This document shows positions 1 through 6,920 of a stretch of 64,000 nucleotides of DNA, piece after piece. Location: contig CAYOYB010000011.1 in NCBI GenBank assembly GCA_964408085.1, positions 1-64,000 on the forward strand, in the 5' to 3' direction. The DNA is from CAJLIR01 sp964408085. GTDB lineage: Bacteria; Bacillota_I; Bacilli_A; RF39; UBA660. Within the stretch, counting starts at the first letter, position 1. Each line of letters opens with the position of its first letter. A model generated the notes under the pieces. It searched no databases, was not told the origin of the DNA, and saw nothing but the letters and a program-made list of their open reading frames with translations. The position numbers and the translations under genes were made by a program.

Positions 1-212
1 TAGGATTATATGATGCTGAAAAAGAAGCAGAGAGAGTTAAACAAACACAAATTTTGGGAGCTGAACGTAGTGGTATTGAAAAGGGAATTAAACAAGGACG
101 TAATGAAAAAGCCATTGAAATAGCTAAAAATATGTTAAATGAAAATATAAATTTAGATATAATTGTAAAAATTACAAATTTATCTAAAGAAGAACTTGAA
201 TCTTTAAGATAG
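1..212 (+). CDS. C-terminal end of a PD-(D/E)XK/Rpn-like nuclease-transposase family protein (partial)
   Basis: The reading frame is open from the window edge (codons in phase with base 3) to a TAG at 210-212. The visible 69 residues are a helical, charged tail with IEKGIKQGRNEKAIEIAKNM followed by a segment ending NLSKEELESLR. Tails of this kind (GIEKGIEKG runs, then a short helix with a final L-S-K-E-E motif) are usual in Rpn/PDDEXK_2 family proteins, which are DNA nucleases found in many copies in gut bacteria. The catalytic domain lies outside the window, so the assignment rests on the tail alone. Confidence 0.55.
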   Translation, partial: GLYDAEKEAERVKQTQILGAERSGIEKGIKQGRNEKAIEIAKNMLNENINLDIIVKITNLSKEELESLR

Positions 213-291
213 AAATATTTTAAACATTTTTGCTTATATACGTAAGTTAAAATTAATGTTATTTAATAATTAATATGATTGGAGTTGTACT

Positions 292-945
292 ATGAATTTG
301 ACAGATGAACAAATATTAAATCTAATAAAATTACTTAAAGATGAAATATTAAAAAATAAGGATGAAATAAAAAAATTCCCAAATGAACATATAATATTAG
401 ATGATTGGCTTGTAAATGAACTTATGGATTATTTTCTAGAACATGCATCGGAGTTAATAGATATTTTGTCATATATTGATTTTAGTAATGCATCATTAGT
501 AAATAGAAAAGTTAGTTTTGTTGATTTATCTCTCTTCTTTAATATTCCTTGTGATCCACAAACCATATATGATAGAGATTTAACTGGTACTAAATTATGT
601 GGTGATTTTGCAGGAAAAATTTTTGATAATGTTAAATGTGTTGCAACAGATTTTAGTAAAGCTAAAAATGTTAATTTAAATCCACAAGAGATAGCGAATA
701 AAAATTTAGTTCGATCAATATTATGTGGCATTGATTTACGTAATACAAATATTGATAATGTTATTCTCGAAAATGCTGATTTAAAAGGTGCAATTATTTC
801 TGAAAGGATTAAGTTACAATTAAATGGACAACATGTACTTGGATTAGAAAACGCAATTATTGAATATGAACCTCATTTACCTTATTTAGAGGATAAGTAT
901 GAGTATTGTAAAGATAAAATTAAAAATTTAATGTTGCCATTTTAA
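292..945 (+). CDS. Pentapeptide-repeat-like protein
   Basis: 217 residues, ATG preceded by TTGGAG. The first ~55 residues are helical and charged. From about residue 60 there are pentapeptide-type steps (DFSNASL, DLTGTKL, DFSKAKN, DLRNTNI, then N-A-D-L-K-G-A), which suggest an irregular right-handed quadrilateral beta-helix. There is no signal peptide or membrane segment, so it is probably cytoplasmic. Such proteins are functionally diverse and I infer no role. A second pentapeptide protein lies at 51770-52405 but differs in sequence. The gene ends at the shared terminator at 970-1003. Confidence 0.6.
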   Translation: MNLTDEQILNLIKLLKDEILKNKDEIKKFPNEHIILDDWLVNELMDYFLEHASELIDILSYIDFSNASLVNRKVSFVDLSLFFNIPCDPQTIYDRDLTGTKLCGDFAGKIFDNVKCVATDFSKAKNVNLNPQEIANKNLVRSILCGIDLRNTNIDNVILENADLKGAIISERIKLQLNGQHVLGLENAIIEYEPHLPYLEDKYEYCKDKIKNLMLPF

Positions 946-969
946 AGTTTACTTTTATTTAATTAATAA

Positions 970-1003
970 AAAAATAACGAATTGATTTTTCGTTATTTTA
1001 TTG
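970..1003. terminator. Bidirectional intrinsic terminator
   Basis: Perfect 10-bp stem AAAATAACGA (971-980) with TCGTTATTTT (990-999), flanked by A and T runs. It serves the converging genes 292-945 and 993-1286; the stop codon of the latter lies inside the 3' arm. Confidence 0.8.
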
Positions 1004-1286
1004 TGCATGTATAACCAATACTTTCATTTAATGTTTTTAATTTGTTAGCAATATCCTCACTTGTTTCATCACCACTGAATTCATAAAAATTTTTAAGTGT
1101 TTCCCATTCTTCGCTAGTAACAGCTTCTTCATCACCATTAATAGAGGATTTGGTGATTTTTCCTTTTTCGATTGTAATGGTACTAATTTCGTTGTTTTGT
1201 TTACATTCAAGTGTTTTTTTATCACTACCACACCCAGTTATACCTAATAAAAATAATGATATACATATTAATATAATTTTTTTCAT
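993..1286 (-). CDS. Small lipoprotein of unknown function
   Basis: 97 residues, ATG at 1286 with GAGG ten bases upstream on the minus strand. The N-terminus MKKIILICISLFLLGITGC is a lipoprotein signal with a lipobox ending in Cys19 (GITGC), so the mature protein should be lipid-anchored outside the membrane. The mature part is short, has three further cysteines or none paired in an obvious motif, and is mixed-charge. No family recognised. It is divergent from enolase and convergent with the pentapeptide gene. Confidence 0.75.
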   Translation of the reverse strand: MKKIILICISLFLLGITGCGSDKKTLECKQNNEISTITIEKGKITKSSINGDEEAVTSEEWETLKNFYEFSGDETSEDIANKLKTLNESIGYTCTIK

Positions 1287-1396
1287 AAGTTATCAACCTC
1301 AATATAATTATAACACAATTATACAAAAATATGTCTCTACAATTATATAAAAAAGTGTAAATTTAGTGTGTAATATATTTTAAAATGAAAAAAAAC

Positions 1397-1405
1397 TGCT
1401 ATAAT
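1397..1405 (+). promoter_or_regulatory. Extended -10 promoter of eno
   Basis: TGCTATAAT just upstream of the eno ribosome-binding site (AAGGAAGGTG, 1410-1419). No convincing -35 is visible, as is usual for extended -10 promoters. Confidence 0.6.
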
Positions 1406-1424
1406 TATAAAGGAAGGTGATAAA

Positions 1425-2663
1425 ATGTCAAAAATAAAGGATGTTGTAGGAAGAGAAATTTTGGACTCTAGAGGTAATCCAACTGTAGAGGTAGATGTTA
1501 TTCTAGAAAGTGGAATCATAGGTCGTGCTTGTGTACCAAGTGGAGCTTCAACTGGCGAAAGAGAAGCTTTAGAAATGCGTGATGGTGATTCTAGTCGTTA
1601 TTTAGGTAAAGGTGTATTAAAGGCTGTTAATAATGTTAATACAGAGCTTCGTAATTTAGTGATTGGTTATGATGTATTAGATCAAAAAACACTAGATTAT
1701 GCGATGATTAAGCTTGATGGAACAGATACAAAATCACGTTTAGGGGCAAATGCTATTTTGGGAGTTTCAATGGCTGCTATGAAAGCTGCAGCTTTATATA
1801 AAGGATTGCCACTTTATAAATATATTGGTAATGGTAGAACATTACCTGTTCCAATGATGAACATTATTAATGGTGGAGCTCATGCTGATAATAAATTGGA
1901 TTTTCAAGAATTTATGATTATTCCACAAGCTAATACTATTCATGATAGAGTTAGAATTGGAGCAGAGGTTTTTCATAATTTAAAGAAAGTTTTAAATGAA
2001 AAAGGATTAGCTACTGGTGTTGGAGATGAAGGTGGATTTGCTCCTAATTTAGAAAGTAATTCTGAAGGATTTGAACTTATTATGGAAGCTATTAAAAGAG
2101 CTGGATATGAACCTGGTAGAGATGTTAAACTAGGTATTGATGTGGCTGCTAGTGAATTTTATAAAAATGGTAAATATGAATTAGTTGGTGAAGGCAAAAG
2201 TTTAACAACTGATGAATTAATCGAATATTATCAAGAATTAGTTAGTAAGTATCCAATTATTTCTATCGAAGATCCAGTTGATGAAAATGATTGGCAAGGA
2301 TTTAGAAAAATTACTGAAGTCTTAGGTGATAAAGTTCAATTAGTTGGTGATGATTTATTTGTAACAAATAAAAAATGTCTACAAATGGGAATCGATAATC
2401 ATGCAGGTAATGCTATTCTTTTAAAAGTTAATCAAATTGGAACAATAACAGAAACAATTGAAACAATTGAACTTGCTAGAAATAATGGTTATAAAACAGT
2501 AATCTCACATCGTAGTGGTGAAACAGAAGATACAACAATTGCTGATTTAGCAGTTGGTCTTGATTTAGGACAAATAAAAACTGGTTCATTATCTAGAACA
2601 GATCGTATATGTAAATATAATCAACTAATGCGAATTGAAGAAGAAATAAATAAAAATATCTAA
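1425..2663 (+). CDS. eno: Enolase
   Basis: 412 residues, slightly shorter than the usual ~430. Converts 2-phosphoglycerate to phosphoenolpyruvate in glycolysis, in the cytoplasm with Mg2+. Visible family signatures are an N-terminal GREILDSRGNPTVEVDV, the loop residues SGASTGEREA, GVGDEGGFAPN (catalytic Glu), IEDPVDENDW and GDDLFVTN (metal-binding acids), LLKVNQIGT (catalytic Lys), SHRSGETED, and the C-terminal KTGSLSRTDR. All key residues are present. It stands alone with its own promoter and strong ribosome-binding site rather than in a pgk-tpi-gpm-eno operon. Confidence 0.97.
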   Translation: MSKIKDVVGREILDSRGNPTVEVDVILESGIIGRACVPSGASTGEREALEMRDGDSSRYLGKGVLKAVNNVNTELRNLVIGYDVLDQKTLDYAMIKLDGTDTKSRLGANAILGVSMAAMKAAALYKGLPLYKYIGNGRTLPVPMMNIINGGAHADNKLDFQEFMIIPQANTIHDRVRIGAEVFHNLKKVLNEKGLATGVGDEGGFAPNLESNSEGFELIMEAIKRAGYEPGRDVKLGIDVAASEFYKNGKYELVGEGKSLTTDELIEYYQELVSKYPIISIEDPVDENDWQGFRKITEVLGDKVQLVGDDLFVTNKKCLQMGIDNHAGNAILLKVNQIGTITETIETIELARNNGYKTVISHRSGETEDTTIADLAVGLDLGQIKTGSLSRTDRICKYNQLMRIEEEINKNI

Positions 2664-2669
2664 TAAAAC

Positions 2670-2699
2670 TTGTTTTTACTAGAATATATATGGTATACT
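2670..2699 (+). promoter_or_regulatory. Promoter of the zinc-ribbon/SPFH cluster
   Basis: TTGTTT (2670-2675) and extended -10 TGGTATACT (2691-2699), hexamer spacing 18, 40 bases before the start of the first gene of the cluster. Confidence 0.6.
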
Positions 2700-2738
2700 C
2701 ATAATAGTATTAATTAAAGTTACTAAAGGAAGAATGCT

Positions 2739-3452
2739 ATGAGTGTTATATTGACTGTTATTTTAATTTTATTGGTTATTGCTATTTTAATATATTGGGA
2801 AGTTAAGAAAAAACTTAGAGAATTCTCATCTTCAATATTTGGTACTTCAAATATTATTGAAGGAATTAAAAGGCAACAGATTGATTTAGCTAATGAACCT
2901 AGGTCTGTATTTGGTATGGAAAAACTAATACTTCCAAATATATCTAAAGATTTTCCGAATTTAAATATCAATGAAATGAAAAAGATGGCTGAAGATAGTA
3001 TTCTAATGTGTTTACAATCAATTGAAAAAAAAGAAATATTAAAAACTGATTATGTAAGTGAAACAATAATAAATTGGATTCAAAGTCGAATTGATGATTT
3101 AAACCTAGAAGAATCTATTAATTATGATTCAATAAAATTTCATCGAACTGTTTTAAGTAGGTATACTAATAAAAATGGTGTTTATTCACTTATATTTCAA
3201 ACTTCAATAGAGTATTTATATAGAAAAAATAATAATGATTATAAAAAAATTCAGAATCGATTTAATACAGAATTTATTTATATTTTTGATGATTCAAAGG
3301 TAAATATGCATCAATCTGGTATCGCTTTAAATTGCCCAAATTGTGGCGCTCCAATTAAAGATTTAGGAGTTAAAACTTGTAGTTATTGTGGTACTGGTGT
3401 GATAGATTTAGTAAAGAAAACTTGGATATTAAATGATATTCAAGAAAGTTAG
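2739..3452 (+). CDS. Membrane-anchored protein with C-terminal zinc ribbon, possibly TIM44-like
   Basis: 237 residues, ATG with AAAGGAAG upstream. Residues ~3-20 form one membrane helix. The middle (~70-190) is an alpha/beta domain whose order (FPNLNINEMKKMAEDSIL then an I/L-rich strand region) recalls TIM44/calcium-channel-like domains, a tentative match. The C-terminus carries a CPNCG-x10-CSYCG zinc ribbon. It is followed after 20 bases by an SPFH gene that also ends in zinc ribbons. In B. subtilis the ydjGHI genes beside pspA make a comparable set, so an envelope-stress or membrane-organising role is possible but inferred. Confidence 0.55.
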   Translation: MSVILTVILILLVIAILIYWEVKKKLREFSSSIFGTSNIIEGIKRQQIDLANEPRSVFGMEKLILPNISKDFPNLNINEMKKMAEDSILMCLQSIEKKEILKTDYVSETIINWIQSRIDDLNLEESINYDSIKFHRTVLSRYTNKNGVYSLIFQTSIEYLYRKNNNDYKKIQNRFNTEFIYIFDDSKVNMHQSGIALNCPNCGAPIKDLGVKTCSYCGTGVIDLVKKTWILNDIQES

Positions 3453-3472
3453 GGAAAGAAAGAGGTAAAAAA

Positions 3473-4729
3473 ATGGGTTTAATAAAATCTGCAATTAGTT
3501 CCATTGGTGGAACATTACATGAACAATGGGAAGATTATATCAAATGTGATGAGCTTGATAATGATACTTTGATGGTAAAGAAGACAACAAAGACAGGTCA
3601 AATATCAGCTAAGAGTAGAATTCAGGTTAATCCTGGACAATGCGCAATTATCATGGATAGTGGTCAAATTTTAGATGCAACAGCTGAAGAAGGTATTTAT
3701 ACTTTTGATGCTTCATCCTCACCATCATTATTTGCTGGTCAATTTGGTGCAATGTTTAAAGAAATGTGGCAAAGATTTACATATAATGGAACACCTGCAA
3801 AAGAACAGGCTATTTATTATATCAATATTACTGAAATTACTGATAATAAATTTGGAACACCAAATCCAATTCCATTCCAAGATTGGTCACATCCAATTCC
3901 AAACCAAATGACTGGAACAGTAACACCACTTCGTGTACAAGTTAAATGTCATGGTAAATATACATTTAAAATTGCTGATCCAATGACTTTTATGCGAGAA
4001 ATTACTAGTACAGCTTCTATTTATAGAAAAGAAGAAATAACAGAACAAATGCGTTCAGAAGTTATTGCTGCTTTCCAAAATGTTGCTAATGAGCTTGGAA
4101 ATAGTGAACATAAAGTTCCAGTTTTAGAAATGCCAAGTGCAACTGATGAGATTCAAGCAATGATGGAAACAAAAGAATTTGATGCTGCAATTAAAAGAAG
4201 AGGTATAAGTTTAATTAGTTTTGCTGTTGAATCAGTTATCTTAGATGATGAATCAGCTAAGAAGATAGATAATTATGAATTAAGTTCTAATAGCTTTATG
4301 CAACAAGGAACACTTACAGGTGCATATGCAAATGCTGTTCAAGATGCTGCTAAAAATGAAGGTGGAGCTATGAATGGATTTATGGGTGTTGGTATGATGA
4401 ATATGGCATCTGGTGGTATGATGGGTGGAGCTGCTCAAGCACCATTTAATAATCAACCAAATAATAATTCTTTTCAACAAATGAATGATCCATTTGCAAG
4501 ACCAGGGAATGCACAAACTAATGTAGCTAGTGCATCAGAGTCAGTAGCAGATAACAAAAGATATTGTGCGAATTGTGGTACAGAAGTAACTAGTAAATTT
4601 TGTACTAATTGTGGTACAAAATATGAGGAAACTGTTCCAGAAGAACCAAAAACTAATAAGTGTCCAAATTGCGGAGTAGACGTTCAAGGTAAATTTTGCC
4701 CTGAATGTGGAAATGCAATAGGAGAATAA
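3473..4729 (+). CDS. YdjI-type SPFH protein with double zinc ribbon
   Basis: 418 residues, start supported by AAAGAGG. Residues ~1-280 form an SPFH/band-7-like domain of the 'virion core protein-like' YdjI type, with opening features such as VNPGQCAIIMDSGQI and YTFDASSSPSLF. A Gly/Met/Asn/Gln-rich flexible stretch follows (~285-345), then two C-terminal zinc ribbons (YCANCG...FCTNCG and KCPNCG...FCPECG). There is no membrane helix; family members associate with membranes. It sits in an apparent operon with zinc-ribbon genes on both sides. No PspA homologue is encoded next to it, unlike in Bacillus. Confidence 0.8.
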   Translation: MGLIKSAISSIGGTLHEQWEDYIKCDELDNDTLMVKKTTKTGQISAKSRIQVNPGQCAIIMDSGQILDATAEEGIYTFDASSSPSLFAGQFGAMFKEMWQRFTYNGTPAKEQAIYYINITEITDNKFGTPNPIPFQDWSHPIPNQMTGTVTPLRVQVKCHGKYTFKIADPMTFMREITSTASIYRKEEITEQMRSEVIAAFQNVANELGNSEHKVPVLEMPSATDEIQAMMETKEFDAAIKRRGISLISFAVESVILDDESAKKIDNYELSSNSFMQQGTLTGAYANAVQDAAKNEGGAMNGFMGVGMMNMASGGMMGGAAQAPFNNQPNNNSFQQMNDPFARPGNAQTNVASASESVADNKRYCANCGTEVTSKFCTNCGTKYEETVPEEPKTNKCPNCGVDVQGKFCPECGNAIGE

Positions 4730-4754
4730 ATAAAAAAGTAGGGAGTGTATGAAA

Positions 4755-5636
4755 ATGAAATGTCCAAATTGTGGAAAAGAAGTTAAAGAGGGAGCTAAAT
4801 TTTGTGTTGGTTGTGGAACATCTTTAGTTCAAACTAATGAAGAAACTAAAAATGTAGAAAATACTGAGAAAAATCAAAAAGTTGAAGCTGTAAAAGAAAA
4901 AGTTTCAGCTAAAATGAATGAAGTTAAAGAAAGTGCTAAAAAAGCAGCTGATAGTGATTTTATGAAAACAGTATTAGCTAGTCTAATGTTCTTATTTAAT
5001 ATTCTTTTAAAACCTATTAAAACTTTAAAAGAAAAAATAGAACATTATTCTGAACCTAAAAATGGATTTATCTTAGCAGGTGTTGTTGCTCTTGCAACAA
5101 TGATTATTAGAGTAGTTGTATCATTTGTTATGGCTTTAATTCAAAAACAATGTACTACATCTTTATTTGGAAAAGGTAGTTGTTTATCAGTTGGTGAAAA
5201 ATTAAAAGCAATTGATTGGATGGGTATCACTTTAAAACATTTATTAATTATTTTAATTTCAATGTTTGTAGTTGCTGGTGTTTATTATTTAGCTAGCTTA
5301 ATTGCTAAAAAAACAGCAAACTTTATGAGATTACTTACAATTACAGCAGTGTCTTTTGTACCAGCTTGCACTACAATGTATTTATTAACACCAATATTCA
5401 GTTGGATTCATATCCATTTAGGTGTAATTATTACTATAGTTGGTTTTGTTTATTCATTAATAGTATTCTTTAGTGCAATTAAAGATGAATTTAAGTTTGA
5501 TAATGCTGATAAAGCAGTATACTTTAATTTAATATGTGTTAGTGTTATTTTAGTTATGGTATATTTTGTTGGTGTTAATATAGCTGTTAATGCAGTAAAC
5601 AATGTTCCAACTTCAATGGGTTCATTTAACTGGTAA
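4755..5636 (+). CDS. Zinc-ribbon polytopic membrane protein (Yip1-like layout)
   Basis: The N-terminus MKCPNCGKEVKEGAKFCVGC is a zinc ribbon. I take the ATG at 4755 because GGGAG at 4741-4745 is nine bases away; the ATG at 4749 would leave only three. A lysine/glutamate-rich linker (~25-65) follows, and then about five hydrophobic segments to the C-terminus. This order (zinc ribbon, linker, YIP1-like membrane bundle) is common in Firmicutes proteins of unknown function. It is the last gene of the cluster and is followed by a terminator. Confidence 0.6.
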   Translation: MKCPNCGKEVKEGAKFCVGCGTSLVQTNEETKNVENTEKNQKVEAVKEKVSAKMNEVKESAKKAADSDFMKTVLASLMFLFNILLKPIKTLKEKIEHYSEPKNGFILAGVVALATMIIRVVVSFVMALIQKQCTTSLFGKGSCLSVGEKLKAIDWMGITLKHLLIILISMFVVAGVYYLASLIAKKTANFMRLLTITAVSFVPACTTMYLLTPIFSWIHIHLGVIITIVGFVYSLIVFFSAIKDEFKFDNADKAVYFNLICVSVILVMVYFVGVNIAVNAVNNVPTSMGSFNW

Positions 5637-5664
5637 TTAAAATATTTAAAAAAATTTTAATTTT

Positions 5665-5700
5665 TAAAAGAGAACAGGATATATATGTCCTCTTTTTTTT
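5665..5700 (+). terminator. Putative intrinsic terminator
   Basis: AAAAGAG...CTCTTTT arms with an extra GG/CC pair and a run of eight T (5693-5700). The 5' arm has a bulge, so the hairpin is weak, but the position after 4755-5636 fits. Confidence 0.5.
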
Positions 5701-5740
5701 ATAAAAATTTTTAATAACACTATTTAAAAACAAATATTAA

Positions 5741-5749
5741 TGTTATAAT
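5741..5749 (+). promoter_or_regulatory. Extended -10 promoter of the sigma paralogue
   Basis: TGTTATAAT. Its last two bases overlap an in-frame upstream ATG at 5748, which shows that ATG cannot be the start and favours the ATG at 5802. Confidence 0.65.
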
Positions 5750-5801
5750 GAAAATATGTTTTGTAATGATAAATGTATTAATTATTAAGAGGGTTAGTAG
5801 T

Positions 5802-6764
5802 ATGGAAGAAGAATTAATTTTAAATGAGTCGCATATTGATAATGATGAGGATATAGATTTTATTTATGATATTACCAATGTATATTTAAAAGAGGTAGAA
5901 CGTATTCCTTTATTAAATGCTAAGGAAGAAATGGATTTGTTTTATCGATTTTCTAATGGTGATATTTATGCTAAAAAAAGGCTTATTGAAGCGAATTTGC
6001 ATTTAGTTGTTAGAACTGTAAAACAGATGATGATTAGTAGTCTTTCTTTTCTTGATTTAGATTTGATTGAAGAAGGAAATATCGCTCTTATAAATGCGAT
6101 TGAGACTTTTAAAGTGGATGAAGGTTTGCATTTTCATGATTATGCTCGACTTTTAATATATCGTCATGTTTGTAATGTGGTTGATAGTCAAGTGAAGAAT
6201 ATTAGGCTATTTAATGTTTCTTATTCTGATATATTAAAATGCGAAAATGCTCAACAAAAATTAAGTAAAAAATTAGGATATAAGCCAAGCATTGAGCAAA
6301 TTTCTGAAGAATTAGGTTTATCAGTAGATAAAATTGAATTGCTTTTGAACTGGCAAATGGAACCTATTAATATTGATGTAGTATTGAATGAAGAAACTGA
6401 AGTATTTATTGATAATACCTCATTAGAAGATTCAGTTATAAATGAGGTCGACTTTTTAACTGTTAAGAATATGTTTAATATATTAAATGAAGAAGAAGTT
6501 ATTTTTTTAACTCTTCGTTTTGGACTTGAAGATGGTAGAAAAAGATCTTTAGAAGAAGTTGGGAATTATTTTAATATGACTAGAGAATGGGCTAGATCAA
6601 ACCAATCTAGAATTTTAAAGAAAATAAGAAGAGAATGGGAAAAGCGAAGACTAAATCGTTCAAAAATTTACAAATTAAAAAAATATGGAGCTAAGAAACC
6701 TGTAAAGAAAAATTATGTAAAGAGATTTGTTTACAAGGGAAAAAATGTGGATAATAATGATTAA
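5802..6764 (+). CDS. Divergent RpoD-like sigma-70 family factor
   Basis: 320 residues from the ATG at 5802 (AGAGGG ten bases upstream). Layout matches group 1/2 sigma factors: region 1.2/2.1 from ~20 (VYLKEVERIPLLNAKEEMDL), region 2.2 (DLIEEGNIALINAIETFKVD), region 3 (~150-200), and region 4 (LTLRFGLEDGRKRSLEEVG, then MTREWARSNQSRILKKIRRE). Region 2.4, which in RpoD reads STYATWWIRQAI, is replaced here by HDYARLLIYRHVCN, and the helix-turn-helix Arg-Glu-Arg-Ile-Arg is altered. A basic, lysine-rich C-terminal tail of ~35 residues is added. The housekeeping factor is at 15532. I infer altered or lost -10 recognition; the target genes are unknown. Confidence 0.85.
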   Translation: MEEELILNESHIDNDEDIDFIYDITNVYLKEVERIPLLNAKEEMDLFYRFSNGDIYAKKRLIEANLHLVVRTVKQMMISSLSFLDLDLIEEGNIALINAIETFKVDEGLHFHDYARLLIYRHVCNVVDSQVKNIRLFNVSYSDILKCENAQQKLSKKLGYKPSIEQISEELGLSVDKIELLLNWQMEPINIDVVLNEETEVFIDNTSLEDSVINEVDFLTVKNMFNILNEEEVIFLTLRFGLEDGRKRSLEEVGNYFNMTREWARSNQSRILKKIRREWEKRRLNRSKIYKLKKYGAKKPVKKNYVKRFVYKGKNVDNND

Positions 6765-6766
6765 TG

Positions 6767-6808
6767 AAGATAAATATAAATCCAAATTATTATTTATCTT
6801 TTTTTTAT
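6767..6808 (+). terminator. Intrinsic terminator after the sigma paralogue
   Basis: AAGATAAATA (6767-6776) pairs perfectly with TATTTATCTT (6791-6800), followed by a long T run. Confidence 0.8.
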
Positions 6809-6920
6809 TATGTTTAATTACTTTACTTTTACCTTACTTTAAAAGTTATTTTTTAACAAGTATTTTTTGTTTTAAGCTGAATTTTATGATATACTTATAT
6901 TAGTAGTCTAGGAGGTAGTT

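Noticed and set aside
4280..4516. Minus-strand frame inside the SPFH gene
   Set aside because: Opposite-strand shadow of a clear gene; odd composition (His, Ile, Thr, Cys) and no ribosome-binding site.
5748..5801. Earlier in-frame ATG for the sigma paralogue
   Set aside because: It overlaps the last bases of the TGTTATAAT promoter and has no ribosome-binding site; 5802 is better.
6757..6903. 48-residue hydrophobic frame after the sigma gene
   Set aside because: It spans a perfect terminator and the ftsK promoter, and has no convincing ribosome-binding site; likely A+T-rich chance.
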